From contig NZ_QENQ01000001.1 in the NCBI RefSeq assembly GCF_003096275.1, positions 186,001 through 250,000 of the forward strand: a stretch of 64,000 bases of DNA, read 5' to 3'. The DNA comes from Sphingomonas pokkalii. GTDB taxonomy: Bacteria > Pseudomonadota > Alphaproteobacteria > Sphingomonadales > Sphingomonadaceae. Shown in pieces: positions 52,726 through 63,010 of the stretch; the first letter of the stretch is position 1, and each line of letters begins with the position of its first letter. The position numbers and the translations under genes are program-made. A model generated the notes under the pieces. It did no database searches and was not told the origin of the DNA. It saw only the letters and a program-made list of their open reading frames with translations.

Positions 52726-55665
52726 ATGAAGCAGTTCGCGTATGCGCTGCGTGCCACGACTGCGGTTGCCGCTCTCGGCACTGCCGTATTGGCCGCCACG
52801 CCTGTATGGGCGCAGGACAAGGCCGAAACGGCAACAGCTGAGCAGGCCGGCCCCAGCGAAATCATCGTAACCGGCTCGCGTATCGCTAGGCCCGATCTCC
52901 AGGCCTCGGTCCCCGTCGCCGTCATTAGCTCGGCACGCATCGAGCAGACAGGCGCATCGAACATTCAGGACGTACTCGCGACGCTGCCGGCGGTGGGCCA
53001 GAATGTCAGCCGTACCAGCTCGAACTTCTCGAACACTGGCAACGGCACCGCAACCGTCAATCTGCGCAACCTCGGTTCTTCGCGCACTCTGGTGCTGATC
53101 GATGGCCGCCGTTCGCTCGGCATCGCCGGCAGCTCGGCAGTGGACGTCAACAACATTCCAACAGATCTGGTAGAGCGCGTCGAAGTCGTTACCGGCGGCG
53201 CCTCCGCGGTGTACGGTTCCGAAGCGGTTGCGGGCGTGGTGAACTTCGTCCTCAAGAACAACTTCGAAGGCCTGCGCTTGCGCGCACAGAACACCGTGTC
53301 GGACAAGGGCGATGCGCCGCGCCAGTATGTATCGATCACCGGCGGGCACAATTTCGCCGAAGGTCGCGGTAACGTCACCGCCAACTTCAGCTATGACAAC
53401 GACCACGGCCTGCCGTCGCGCAACCGCAGCTTCTCGGCGACCGACGTGCCGAACCGCAGCTCCTATGCCGCGCAGGGCCTGTTCGACGTCAGCAACCCGA
53501 ACCAGACCCAATTCTCGCCGAGCACCGGACGCACCTTCACCTTCAACGGCGCGAACAACCTGAAGGGCTATCAGGGCGCGAACACCGACGGCTATAACCG
53601 CAACGGCGATCGCCTGCTGTCGGTGCCGGTCGAGCGCTACCAGGGTGCGCTGCTGGCGCATTACGACTTCTCGGATGCGTTCAAGCTCTACGCCCAGGGC
53701 CAGTACACCCACACCAACTCGAACGCCTCGCTCGAGCCCTCGGCCATCGCCAACACCGGCCCCGGCGCGGCGCTGAGCTTCGACGGATCGCCCTATGCCG
53801 GCATCCCGATCACCAGCCCGTACGTGCCGGCCGCAATCCGCGCAGCGGCGATCGCCAACGGCACCAACGTGATCCAGTTCCGTCGCCGTTCGAACGACAT
53901 CTTCAGCCGCAGCAACAAGAACGATCGCGATTTCTATCGCGGCGTGATCGGCGCGAAGGGCGAGTTCAACGCCGGCACGACCTGGTCGTACGACCTCTAT
54001 TACGAGCACTCGGAAAGCCGCGATCACACCACCGCGCAGGCGATCTACACGCCCAACTATGGTGCGGCGCTGAACAACGAGATCGGGCCGGACGGCAATG
54101 TGCGCTGTTCGGATGCGGCGGCGCGGGCTGCGGGCTGCGTGCCGATCAACATCTTCGGCTTCAACACCGTCACCGCGGCGCCCGCCAAGTTCCTGCAGAC
54201 CTATACCGGCCCGACCCGCAACGTCACGCTGGTCGACGGCAACACCGTCCAGCTGACCAACGGCTCGAACGTCGCGTTCGACTATCTGGCGAAGGTGAAG
54301 CAGGACGTGGTGTCCGGCAGCATCAACGGCGACCTGTTCTCGCTGTGGGGCGGCCCGGTGGCGATCTCGTTCGGCGGCGAATATCGCCACGAGAAGAGCA
54401 CCGAAGTCTATGATCCGTTCACCCAGGCCGGCCTCAGCTCGGGTAACCAGATCACCAACACCAAGGGCAGCTTCAACGTCAAGGAAGGCTTCGTCGAAGT
54501 CGTCGCGCCGATCGTGGAAAACCGTCCGGGCCTGCACTATCTCGGCCTCGAAGGCGCCGCCTGCTATGCCGACTATTCGACCGTTGGCGGCGTGTGGAGC
54601 TTCAAGGGCGGCGGCAGCTATGCCCCGACCAGCGACATCCGTTTCCGCGCGATCTATTCGCGCGCGACCCGCGCCCCGAACATCGGCGAACTCTATTCGT
54701 CGCTGAGCCAGACCTTCCCGGCCGTCACCGATCCGTGCGACCAGGGCGGCGGCAATGGCGACGGCGCCGCGATCGGTGCGCTGCCGGCGGCGTGCCGGAC
54801 CATCCCAGGTATCGCCAACACGGTCGCCACGCGCGGTTCGTTCGCCTACACCACCTCGCAGATCCAGACGATCGACGGTCTGCTGGGCGGCAACCCGAAG
54901 CTGCGCGAAGAAACCGCCGACACGATCACCGTCGGCACGGTGATCACGCCGACGTTCTTCAAGAACTTCAGCATGACCGTGGATTATTACCACATCAAGG
55001 TGAAGAACGCGATCGGCATCATCGGCCAGCAGGTTTCGGTGAGCCAGTGCTTCCAGACGAACAACCCGCTGTTCTGCAGCAACATCGTGCGCGATGCCAA
55101 CGGCTTCATCAGCCGGGTCAACGCGCTCAACCTGAACACGGGCTCGTTCCTGGTTTCGGGCATCGACGTCGAGGCGCGCTATGCCATCCCGGTCGGTGCG
55201 TCGCGGTTCGACTTCGACGTGATGTACAACCACCGCTTCAAGCAGGAGCAGACGCCGTTCCCGGGTGGTCCGGTGCAGAACGAACTGGGCCAGGCCGATT
55301 GCTATAGCTGCGGCCGCCTCGGTTCGGGATTCAAGGATCGCGGCGTGGCGAACGTCACGTTCAGCGCGCCGAAGTTCCAGCTGAACTACCGCCTCGACTA
55401 TATGGGCCCGCTGACCGACAACCTCGACGGCAGCACGCCGCCGACCCGGATCTCGGCCTATGTCTACCACAACCTGCAGGGCAAGGTGATGGTGGGCGGC
55501 AAGCAGAGGATGGAGCTGTATGCCGGCATCAACAACCTGCTCGACACCAAGCCGCCGCGCTTCGGCGACACCAACCCGGTGACCTGGCCGGGCACGCAGA
55601 CCGTGGCCGACACCTACGACCTGTACGGCCGCATGCTGTACATGGGTGCGACCTTCAAGTTCTGA
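52726..55665 (+). CDS. TonB-dependent outer-membrane receptor
   Basis: 979 residues. Signal peptide (MKQFAYALRATTAVAALGTAVLAATPVWAQ), TonB box SEIIVTGSRI, plug with VLIDGRRSLGIAG and VVTGGASAVYGSEAVAGVVNF, and barrel ending MLYMGATFKF. It is clearly related to the receptor at 48804-51947, with the same plug motifs, but its codons are GC-richer. Start at 52726 after AAAAGGGAA; further upstream ATG starts are not preceded by such a site. Substrate unknown. Confidence 0.93.
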   Translation: MKQFAYALRATTAVAALGTAVLAATPVWAQDKAETATAEQAGPSEIIVTGSRIARPDLQASVPVAVISSARIEQTGASNIQDVLATLPAVGQNVSRTSSNFSNTGNGTATVNLRNLGSSRTLVLIDGRRSLGIAGSSAVDVNNIPTDLVERVEVVTGGASAVYGSEAVAGVVNFVLKNNFEGLRLRAQNTVSDKGDAPRQYVSITGGHNFAEGRGNVTANFSYDNDHGLPSRNRSFSATDVPNRSSYAAQGLFDVSNPNQTQFSPSTGRTFTFNGANNLKGYQGANTDGYNRNGDRLLSVPVERYQGALLAHYDFSDAFKLYAQGQYTHTNSNASLEPSAIANTGPGAALSFDGSPYAGIPITSPYVPAAIRAAAIANGTNVIQFRRRSNDIFSRSNKNDRDFYRGVIGAKGEFNAGTTWSYDLYYEHSESRDHTTAQAIYTPNYGAALNNEIGPDGNVRCSDAAARAAGCVPINIFGFNTVTAAPAKFLQTYTGPTRNVTLVDGNTVQLTNGSNVAFDYLAKVKQDVVSGSINGDLFSLWGGPVAISFGGEYRHEKSTEVYDPFTQAGLSSGNQITNTKGSFNVKEGFVEVVAPIVENRPGLHYLGLEGAACYADYSTVGGVWSFKGGGSYAPTSDIRFRAIYSRATRAPNIGELYSSLSQTFPAVTDPCDQGGGNGDGAAIGALPAACRTIPGIANTVATRGSFAYTTSQIQTIDGLLGGNPKLREETADTITVGTVITPTFFKNFSMTVDYYHIKVKNAIGIIGQQVSVSQCFQTNNPLFCSNIVRDANGFISRVNALNLNTGSFLVSGIDVEARYAIPVGASRFDFDVMYNHRFKQEQTPFPGGPVQNELGQADCYSCGRLGSGFKDRGVANVTFSAPKFQLNYRLDYMGPLTDNLDGSTPPTRISAYVYHNLQGKVMVGGKQRMELYAGINNLLDTKPPRFGDTNPVTWPGTQTVADTYDLYGRMLYMGATFKF

Positions 55666-55688
55666 TCCGATCGGAACCGAAAGGTTTG

Positions 55689-55725
55689 GGGGCGGTACTA
55701 TTCGGAGTACCGCCCCTATTTTTTT
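55689..55725 (+). terminator. intrinsic terminator of receptor gene
   Basis: Stem GGGGCGGTACT (55689-55699), loop ATTCGG, AGTACCGCCCC (55706-55716), then TATTTTTTTT. It lies 23 bp after the receptor stop and is the clearest Rho-independent terminator of the window. Confidence 0.95.
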
Positions 55726-55732
55726 GCGAAGT

Positions 55733-56584
55733 TCAGCGCATCCGTGGCATCGCGCCCGCAACCAGAAGCGGGTCGATCCGCGCGCCGCGCCACATCAGGC
55801 CCCAATGCAGGTGCGGTCCCGTCGCCCGGCCGGTCGCGCCGACGGCGGCGATGGGTTGTCCCTGGGCAATGCGATCACCGAGACGCACATCGATCCGCGA
55901 CAGGTGAAGAAAAGCGCTCGACAGGCCCATCCCATGATCGAGCATCAGCAGATGGCCTTCCAGCGTGAAGGGCGCCTCCGCGGCCAGGATCACCACGCCG
56001 TCCGCAGGCGCACGCACCGGCGCTCCGGTGGGCAGGGCCAGATCAATGCCCGAATGATAGGCCCCAGGCTCGCCGGCATAAATGCGCTGCGAACCGAACA
56101 GGGTGGAAATCCGGCCGATTGCCGGCCAGCGAAAGGCCTGCCGCCAACCGTCGGCACCGGTTTCGCGTGCACGCGCGGCAACGATCTGCGCGAGTTCGGC
56201 CGGACGGCGGGCCGCAAATTCGGCGCTGGGCACGGGATATTTGGGAAGGCTGTCGAGCCGCGAAATCTTCCAGTGCCGAACGGCAATGGCGAGGTCCTCC
56301 CGAACGCTGCCGCCATCTCGCAGCACCGCCTCCAGCCTGGCGACGGGCGCGGCATCGCGGTCGAAAGCGATCGGAAAGCACCCGTCCGCCGCAAAGGCGA
56401 TCGGCTGCGCCTCCAGGCTGAGCCGAACGGTGCCAGGGGGGACGCGCCCCAGCGCCCACCCCCCTTGCTCCATCCGACCATCCAGCGCGAACGGGCCAGT
56501 CGGGGCGGCGAGCGCCGCAGCGCGCGTACCGGCCAACGAGGACAGTGCTACCAGCCCCGCGGCGAACCGCCGCCGGCCGAGCAT
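55733..56584 (-). CDS. M23-family metallopeptidase
   Basis: 283 residues with a signal peptide (RRRFAAGLVALSSLAGTRAAA) and a C-terminal LytM/M23 domain: zinc ligands H-x3-D (YHSGIDLALP) and HLHW. It cleaves peptidoglycan crosslinks or regulates amidases in the periplasm. The ATG overlaps the stop of the DUF2093 gene by one base, so they are coupled. Confidence 0.9.
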   Translation of the reverse strand: MLGRRRFAAGLVALSSLAGTRAAALAAPTGPFALDGRMEQGGWALGRVPPGTVRLSLEAQPIAFAADGCFPIAFDRDAAPVARLEAVLRDGGSVREDLAIAVRHWKISRLDSLPKYPVPSAEFAARRPAELAQIVAARARETGADGWRQAFRWPAIGRISTLFGSQRIYAGEPGAYHSGIDLALPTGAPVRAPADGVVILAAEAPFTLEGHLLMLDHGMGLSSAFLHLSRIDVRLGDRIAQGQPIAAVGATGRATGPHLHWGLMWRGARIDPLLVAGAMPRMR

Positions 56585-56781
56585 CAGGCGGAAAGCGCCT
56601 TAACGGCCGCTTCGGCGCTCACATAGGGCTCCTGCCGACCGACGCTCCAATACCGAAGCTCGTCAATCGGGATCCGCTCGCCGGTGACGGCGCACAGCAC
56701 ATGGTCGCCGGGCGCGAGCACGCGGAAGCCATTGGCCATATAGTGCAGCTTGGCGACGCGGGCAGTGTTGGACATCAGCAT
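56584..56781 (-). CDS. DUF2093 family protein
   Basis: 65 residues ending in the family pattern FRVLAPGDHVLCAVTGERIPIDELRYWSV. It is a short alphaproteobacterial family of unknown function, usually beside xseA, as here. The start at 56781 is one of three in-frame choices (56775, 56781, 56793); none has an obvious ribosome-binding site. Confidence 0.8.
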   Translation of the reverse strand: MLMSNTARVAKLHYMANGFRVLAPGDHVLCAVTGERIPIDELRYWSVGRQEPYVSAEAAVKALSA

Positions 56782-56824
56782 GGGCGGCGCCATTCCTGCA
56801 ATTCAGTGGTGGTTCGGGTGCGCC

Positions 56825-58333
56825 TCACAGCAGCGTCGGCTGCTCGGGCTTGGGCGGAACATAGGCCTTGGCCTGCCCGCGCTCAACCCGGGCATCCACC
56901 GATCCGTCGGCGAAATGCAGCGTCACGGCCTGTGCCGCCCGCGCATCCTCGGCCGAGGCGACCACCTTGCCGGTGCCGCGCCCCTCCACCCAGGCATAGC
57001 CCTTCTTCAGCGGCAGTTCGGGATCGAGCAGTTCGAGATGCCGGCCCATCGCCGCCAGCCGTTCGGCGGCGGTGGCGAAGCGGCGTTCGAGGCTGGCGAG
57101 CTTGAGCGCCTCGGCCGGGCGGGCGAAACGCTGGCGGAGTGCTGCCAGCTCGCGATCCGCAGCCCGATCGAGCGCGATGCCGCCCAGCCGCTGCCGTGCC
57201 GTCGCCAGCCGCTGCTCCAGCGTCGCCGGGCGCAGCGCGGCGCCGGCGCGATCCAGCTGGCCGCGCGCTGCCGTCACCCGTCGCTCGAGCCCAAGGCCTA
57301 GCCGCGCGCCAGCATCGTCAAGTCGCTGGCGCTGCGGCCCCAGCAGCGCATCGCGGCGCGGCAACACGCGGACGAGCGCCGCCAGCTGCTCGCCGGCGCG
57401 TTCGTGGTAGCGGCGCACGCAGCGCTCGGTGCGGTGCGCCAGCGTGGCGATGCCGTGGCGCACCTCCGCCAGCACCGGCACCGCGATCTCCGCCGCCGCG
57501 GTGGGCGTCGGTGCGCGGAGATCGGCAGCGAAGTCGCACAACGTCGTATCGGTCTCGTGGCCCACCGCCGAGATGATGGGAATGCGGCACTCGGCCACCG
57601 CCCGCACCACGACTTCCTCGTTGAACGACCACAGGTCCTCGACCGAGCCGCCGCCGCGCGCGACGATCACCAGGTCCGGGCGCGGCACTGGGCCGCCGGG
57701 CGCGATCGCATCGAACCCGCGCACCGCCCGAGCGACCTCCTGCGCCGATCCGTCGCCCTGCACCTTCACCGGCCAGACGAGAACATGGCTGGGGAAGCGG
57801 TCCTCCAGCCGGTGGAGAATGTCGCGGATCACCGCGCCCGTAGGCGAGGTCACCACGCCGATCACATTCGGCATATAGGGCAGCGGCTGTTTCCGCTCCC
57901 GGTCGAACAGCCCCTCGCCCGCCAGCTTGGCCTTGAGCTTCTCCAGCAGCGCCATCAGCGCGCCTTCGCCGGCCAGCTCCATCCGCTCGATGACGATCTG
58001 GTATTTGGAGCGGCCGGGATAGATGGTGAGCTTGCCGGTGGCGATCACCTCCAGCCCGTCCTGCGGCTGGAACGGCAGCGCCGAGGCCGCGCCGCGCCAG
58101 ATCACCCCGTCGATCACCGCGTCCATGTCCTTGAGCGCCAGATAGGCGTGCCCCGAGGCGGCGCGCTTCCAGCCCGAAATCTCGCCGCGCAGGCGGACAT
58201 GGCCGAACTCGCCCTCCACCATCCGCTTCAGCCGGCCGGAGAGTTCGCTCACGCTCATCGGTGCCGCGTTGTCCCCGGGCACCGCCTCGGCTACGAGCCG
58301 CGCCGATGAAGTCTCGAAAAGGGGGTCGGCCAT
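56825..58333 (-). CDS. xseA: exodeoxyribonuclease VII large subunit
   Basis: 502 residues: N-terminal OB fold (about 25-110), catalytic core ([44 protein letters not shown]) and a long coiled-coil C-terminus. It degrades single-stranded DNA with XseB, whose gene is not in the window. Start at 58333 overlaps the purD start in the tetranucleotide CATG on the opposite strand. Confidence 0.95.
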   Translation of the reverse strand: MADPLFETSSARLVAEAVPGDNAAPMSVSELSGRLKRMVEGEFGHVRLRGEISGWKRAASGHAYLALKDMDAVIDGVIWRGAASALPFQPQDGLEVIATGKLTIYPGRSKYQIVIERMELAGEGALMALLEKLKAKLAGEGLFDRERKQPLPYMPNVIGVVTSPTGAVIRDILHRLEDRFPSHVLVWPVKVQGDGSAQEVARAVRGFDAIAPGGPVPRPDLVIVARGGGSVEDLWSFNEEVVVRAVAECRIPIISAVGHETDTTLCDFAADLRAPTPTAAAEIAVPVLAEVRHGIATLAHRTERCVRRYHERAGEQLAALVRVLPRRDALLGPQRQRLDDAGARLGLGLERRVTAARGQLDRAGAALRPATLEQRLATARQRLGGIALDRAADRELAALRQRFARPAEALKLASLERRFATAAERLAAMGRHLELLDPELPLKKGYAWVEGRGTGKVVASAEDARAAQAVTLHFADGSVDARVERGQAKAYVPPKPEQPTLL

Positions 58334-59597
58334 GAACGTCCTGCTACTGGGGTCGGGGGGTCGCGAACATGCGCTCGCCTGGAAACTCGCGCAATCGCCG
58401 CTGCTGACGCAGCTCTTCGCCGCACCGGGCAATCCGGGCATAGCGGCGCATGCGACCTGCGTCGACCTCGCCGCGACCGATCCGGCGGCTGTGCTCGCCT
58501 TCGCGCAGGCGCATGCCATCGGCCTGGTCGTCGTCGGCCCCGAAGCGCCGCTGGTGGCGGGCGTCGGCGATGTGCTGCGCGACGCCGGCATCCCCGTGTT
58601 CGGGCCGAATCGCCTGCCGGCGCAGCTGGAAGGATCGAAGGGTTTCACCAAGGATCTGTGCGCCCGCGCCGGCATCCCCACCGCCGGCTATGTCCACGTC
58701 CATGCGCTCGACGAGGCACTGGCGGCGCTGGAGCCGTTCGGCCTGCCGGTCGTCGTAAAGGCCGACGGCCTCGCCGCCGGCAAGGGCGTGACGGTGGCCA
58801 TGACCCGCGACGAGGCGATGGGCGCACTTACCGCGATCTTCGCCGATGCCGGCGCGAGCGCGGTGATCGAAGAGTTTCTCGACGGCGAGGAAGCCAGCCT
58901 GTTCGTCATCACCGACGGGACGGATGCCGTGCTGTTCGGATCGGCGCAGGACCACAAGCGCGTCGGCGAAGGCGATGTCGGCCCCAATACCGGCGGCATG
59001 GGCGCCTATAGCCCCGCCCCCGTGCTCACGCCCGCGCAGGAGCGCGCCGCGATGGATCAGATCGTGCTGCCCACCATCGCCACGCTCGCCGCCGAGGGCA
59101 TTCCCTATTCGGGCGTGCTCTATGCCGGGCTGATGCTGACGAAGACCGGCCCCAAGCTGATCGAATACAACGCCCGCTTCGGCGATCCCGAATGCCAGGT
59201 GCTGATGCTGCGGCTGGAGGACGACCTGCTGGCGTTGCTGCTCGCCACCGCGCGCGGCGAGCTGGCCGGCCGCCCCGCCCCGCGCTTCCGCCCCGATACG
59301 GCGCTGACCGTGGTGATGGCGGCACGCGGCTATCCCGGCACGCCGGAGACCGGCGGCCGGATCGAGGGCCTTGCGGCGGCCGAGGCGGGGGGCGTGCAGG
59401 TGTTCCACGCCGGCACCCGGCGCCAGGGCGATGCGCTGGTGGCAAGCGGCGGCCGGGTGCTGAACGTCACCGCGATCGGGCCGGATATCCTCGCCGCCCA
59501 GGCCGCCGCCTATCGCGGCATCGACGCGATCGATTTCCCTACCGGATTCTGCCGCCGCGACATTGGCTGGCGCGAAGTGGCACGCACCAGGGGCTGA
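58332..59597 (+). CDS. purD: phosphoribosylamine-glycine ligase
   Basis: 421 residues of the ATP-grasp enzyme of purine synthesis (GAR synthetase). N-terminal [19 protein letters not shown]-grasp segments [14 protein letters not shown] and [12 protein letters not shown] are present. Its ATG shares bases with the divergent xseA ATG, so no intergenic promoter exists and each promoter must lie in the other gene. Confidence 0.97.
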   Translation: MNVLLLGSGGREHALAWKLAQSPLLTQLFAAPGNPGIAAHATCVDLAATDPAAVLAFAQAHAIGLVVVGPEAPLVAGVGDVLRDAGIPVFGPNRLPAQLEGSKGFTKDLCARAGIPTAGYVHVHALDEALAALEPFGLPVVVKADGLAAGKGVTVAMTRDEAMGALTAIFADAGASAVIEEFLDGEEASLFVITDGTDAVLFGSAQDHKRVGEGDVGPNTGGMGAYSPAPVLTPAQERAAMDQIVLPTIATLAAEGIPYSGVLYAGLMLTKTGPKLIEYNARFGDPECQVLMLRLEDDLLALLLATARGELAGRPAPRFRPDTALTVVMAARGYPGTPETGGRIEGLAAAEAGGVQVFHAGTRRQGDALVASGGRVLNVTAIGPDILAAQAAAYRGIDAIDFPTGFCRRDIGWREVARTRG

Positions 59598-59646
59598 AAT
59601 GCGCCGGGGGCAGCGGCAGCCGCGGCTGCCCCCGAAGCGCCTAGCC

Positions 59647-60108
59647 TCAGGGCTTTTCGTCGACGAACGTCGCGAAGCGCCCGACCAGCATGTCCCACAG
59701 TTCCAGATCCTTGCGAAACAGCGCGTCGGGAATCGCCTGATCTTCGAAATTCACGTCATATTCGAGCGCGGCTTCGCCCTGTCCGTCCGAATAGGCGCGG
59801 GCAAAGCGATGCTTGCTGTTCCAGACATTGGCGCGCTCCGGGGACAATTTGTTCGTCCAACCGATATAGAACTGGATATCGCCGCAATTCCGGTGCGCTT
59901 CGCAATTGAGGAAGAAGATCGTAAACTTGTACCCGGAAGCGACGCTGCGGATAATCGGATCGCCTTCGCCGTCCTTGGTGAGTTCCGACTTATACCCTGC
60001 ATCCTTCAGCGCCCGAGCTACGCTCTGCGGATCGGAGGATCGCACCTGCGCCTCGGCCTGGGCCGCAAGCGACAGGCTGGCAAGCGCCGCCAACACCAGC
60101 ATTTTCAT
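59647..60108 (-). CDS. exported YbjN-domain protein
   Basis: 153 residues with a signal peptide (MKMLVLAALASLSLAAQAEA) and a YbjN-type domain (IRSVASGYKFTIFFLNC). Some YbjN proteins act as stress or type III chaperone-like factors; the function here is unknown. Two cysteines (NCEAHRNC) might pair in the periplasm. Convergent with purD. Confidence 0.75.
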   Translation of the reverse strand: MKMLVLAALASLSLAAQAEAQVRSSDPQSVARALKDAGYKSELTKDGEGDPIIRSVASGYKFTIFFLNCEAHRNCGDIQFYIGWTNKLSPERANVWNSKHRFARAYSDGQGEAALEYDVNFEDQAIPDALFRKDLELWDMLVGRFATFVDEKP

Positions 60109-60271
60109 CGATTCACCTTTCTACCCGCCCCGCATATTTGCTCCCGTTCGCCGGGCGAATGCGCGCACCACCTTGCCTGCCGGATTTCCCGCGCGGGGTC
60201 CATGGCGAAGCGCTGGACGCGGCGGCAACGCGCGCTAATGCAGAAACATCGACGGATCCGGAGCGTAGGAC

Positions 60272-60883
60272 ATGAACGATCAGGCGGCGCAGGGATATGG
60301 AACAGTGGCGGCGACCACGGAATCGGGGTGGCTGACCCTGTCGTTCGTACTGATTGCGATCGGGATCGCGTTGGCCCTGTTCATTCTGTTCTGGGGCACG
60401 CGTCTGGCGGTCAAGCGCAGGCAGGCCCGCGCCGAACTGGCAGAGCGTGGCGAACTGCCCGTCCATGATGCCGACCCGCCTGCCCCGGCCGCGGAACTGC
60501 CGGCAGCGACGACACCCGAGTCCCCTTCCCAGCCGGCGCCCACGCCGATCGCCGACGAGCCGATCGCCGCTGCCGCCGCGCTGACGGAAAGCCCGGCGAC
60601 GCTGGCCGCCGACGCGGCGGCCGCCCAACCTCCCGCCCCTGCCGCACAGGAGGACCTCACCCGGCTGAAGGGCGTCGGCCCGAAGCTCGCGGCCCGGCTG
60701 GGAGAACTGGGAATCACCGGCTTCGCCGCGCTGGCTGCGTTGGATGATGCCCAGGCCCACGCCCTCGACGCCCAGCTCGGCAGTTTCCAAGGCCGGATGT
60801 TCCGCGATCGCTGGATCGAACAGGCGCGCTTCCTGGCGGCCGGGGATAAGGCCGGATATGAGGCGGTGTTCGGAAAGCTCTGA
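60272..60883 (+). CDS. membrane-anchored helix-hairpin-helix protein
   Basis: 203 residues: one membrane helix (WLTLSFVLIAIGIALALFILFW, 20-41), a low-complexity Pro/Ala linker (65-130) and a C-terminal helix-hairpin-helix domain (LTRLKGVGPKLAARLGELGI), like those in DNA-binding flap-endonuclease-like proteins. It may tether DNA at the membrane; function unknown. Start at 60272 follows GGAG. Confidence 0.75.
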   Translation: MNDQAAQGYGTVAATTESGWLTLSFVLIAIGIALALFILFWGTRLAVKRRQARAELAERGELPVHDADPPAPAAELPAATTPESPSQPAPTPIADEPIAAAAALTESPATLAADAAAAQPPAPAAQEDLTRLKGVGPKLAARLGELGITGFAALAALDDAQAHALDAQLGSFQGRMFRDRWIEQARFLAAGDKAGYEAVFGKL

Positions 60884-60927
60884 CACCCTGGCCTGGAAAC
60901 CGGCGCCGGGCCGGCGCCGGAGGCTGC

Positions 60928-62229
60928 TTACGCCTGCTCCCGGCGCACCAGAAGCTTGTCGATCTTGCGGCCGTCGAGATCGACAATCTCGAATTTCCAG
61001 CCTTCCACCAGGAAGGATTCGCCTTCGCCGGGCAGATGCTTGAGTACCGCCAACGCCAGCCCCGCCACCGTTGCGTAATCGCGATCGTCGGGCAATTCGA
61101 TACCGAGCCGTTCGGCCAGCGTATCCGCCGGCGTCGCGCCGGCGACGAGCAGCGAGCCGTCGTCGCGCACGACGATGTTGGGATTATCGCCCGGCTCGGC
61201 ATCCGAAGCGAACTCGCCGGCGATGGCGGCCAGCAGATTGGCAGGCGTGACGATGCCTTCGAAATGGCCATATTCGTCATGGACCAGCCCCATCGGCACT
61301 TCCGCCTGGCGCAGCGCGGTGAGCGCATCCATCGCATCGACCTGATCGGGCAGAATCGGGGCGCGGCGCATCAGCTTGCGCAGGTCCAACGGCTCGCCGC
61401 GGAACAGCGCGGCAGCGATATCGCGCGCCTGCACGACGCCGATCACCGAATCGATCGATCCTTCCGCCACCGGCAGCCGGGTATGCGGCGTGGCCAGCAG
61501 TTCCTCGCGGATGCCCGCCCCGTCGAGATTCACGTCGAGCCAGTCGACCTGGGTACGCGGCGTCATCACTTCGCGCACCGGCCGATCGGCCAGGCGCACC
61601 ACACCGGAGATGATCGAGCGTTCATGCTCCTCGATCACGCCGGACTTGCTGGCTTCGGCGACGATCAGGTGCAGTTCCTCTGCCGTTACGCGATTTTCCG
61701 ATTCGCGCTTCAGCCCGAGCACGCGGAAGACCAGCCCGGTCGACGAATCGAGCAGCCAGACCAGAGGTGCGGTAGCGCCGGAAAGCCAGCGCATCGGCAG
61801 CGCAACCGCCGCGGCGATCGGTTCGGGCGAGCGCAGCGCGAACTGCTTGGGCACCAGCTCGCCGACCACCAGCGAGAAGAAGGTAGTGAGCCCGATCACG
61901 AGGGTGATCGCCACGGTATCGGCGATATCCGCCGGGACGCCCAGCGCCGCCATGCGTTCGGCCACGGGCCCGCCCAGGCTGGCGCCCGAATAGGCGCCGG
62001 TGGCGATGCCGATCAGCGTGATGCCGATCTGAACCGTGGAAAGGAACTTGCCGGGATCGGCCGCCAGCTCGATCGCCATCTTGGCGCCGCGCCGGCCGAC
62101 ACGGGCCAACGCCTCCAGCCGCGCCGGGCGGGCGGAAACAATCGCCAGCTCGGACATGGAAAAGATGCCGTTGATCGCGATCAGCACGAAGATGATCGCA
62201 AGGTCGATCCAGGGAAAGGGCGCGCTCAT
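60928..62229 (-). CDS. CorC/HlyC-type CNNM transporter (hemolysin family)
   Basis: 433 residues: N-terminal DUF21 membrane domain with four helices (about 1-200), tandem CBS domains (about 220-340) and a C-terminal CorC_HlyC domain (about 355-430). Family members export magnesium or cobalt. Start at 62229 (MSAPFPWIDLAIIFVLIA); upstream frame lacks similarity. Confidence 0.9.
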   Translation of the reverse strand: MSAPFPWIDLAIIFVLIAINGIFSMSELAIVSARPARLEALARVGRRGAKMAIELAADPGKFLSTVQIGITLIGIATGAYSGASLGGPVAERMAALGVPADIADTVAITLVIGLTTFFSLVVGELVPKQFALRSPEPIAAAVALPMRWLSGATAPLVWLLDSSTGLVFRVLGLKRESENRVTAEELHLIVAEASKSGVIEEHERSIISGVVRLADRPVREVMTPRTQVDWLDVNLDGAGIREELLATPHTRLPVAEGSIDSVIGVVQARDIAAALFRGEPLDLRKLMRRAPILPDQVDAMDALTALRQAEVPMGLVHDEYGHFEGIVTPANLLAAIAGEFASDAEPGDNPNIVVRDDGSLLVAGATPADTLAERLGIELPDDRDYATVAGLALAVLKHLPGEGESFLVEGWKFEIVDLDGRKIDKLLVRREQA

Positions 62230-62425
62230 GGTGCGACACCCCCATACAAGCAGCCGCGCCCCGTTCACAACCTTTCGCAGGTGCAATTCGCACGGCAGTG
62301 CCGCGAATCTGCCCGCTTCCGACGTCGCAGACCGAAACCACGCCGGCAATCATAGCCTCTGCCACCGTCGGACGGCGGGTGCCCAGCGATGCGAATCGGA
62401 AGTTCCTACCGATGGAATAGAAGCA

Positions 62426-62941
62426 TCAAAGCTGCTGCGCCGCCAGGATTGCCGGGTCGCTCGCCAAGGCGTGGAGATAGGCGTGACGTTCCGGCGAACC
62501 CAAGCGAAAGGCGCGCAACTGCCGCTGCTGCGCATCGCTGAGCCGGAACTGACGATAGCCCCGCGCGCGCAGACAGGCGGCGACCGTATCCTGAAGCAAC
62601 GTCCGCACTTGCTTCATCCGGCGGGCAGGCTGCGTCCGTTCGACGATTCGCGCCGAATCGACGGCAACGCCCATCATGCGGTTGACGTCGCCCGTCATCG
62701 CCGAGACGCCGAGATTGTTCTCGTTGTTCTCGAGCTGTTTCGACGCATCCTTGAACACCTTTGCCGCTTCGGTGTTGGAGACGTCGAGATAATAGCCTTC
62801 GCGACCGCAGGCGACCGCATCGTCGCGATAGGTTGCCAGCGTAACGCCGGGCTTGCCCCAACTCAGCATCGGCGGCTTGGCTGCAAGCGCCACCTGCGGC
62901 GCGAGCAGGGGCAGCAGGAAAAGGCAATGGACGGCGCGCAT
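62426..62941 (-). CDS. exported hypothetical protein
   Basis: 171 residues with a signal peptide (MRAVHCLFLLPLLAPQVALA) and a helical domain; no family recognised. GGAGG lies 5 bp before the ATG at 62941, which decides the start over 62968. The 196 bp before the transporter gene (62230-62425) show nothing. Confidence 0.75.
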   Translation of the reverse strand: MRAVHCLFLLPLLAPQVALAAKPPMLSWGKPGVTLATYRDDAVACGREGYYLDVSNTEAAKVFKDASKQLENNENNLGVSAMTGDVNRMMGVAVDSARIVERTQPARRMKQVRTLLQDTVAACLRARGYRQFRLSDAQQRQLRAFRLGSPERHAYLHALASDPAILAAQQL

Positions 62942-63010
62942 CACAACCTCCACTCCGAAGGGCAGCAATCAAGTCTCGCACGAATCCGGGCTGGAGTCGA
63001 CGCGACGACG

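Noticed and set aside
52561..55761. 1066-codon open frame opposite the second receptor
   Set aside because: Antisense shadow of a complete TonB-dependent receptor.
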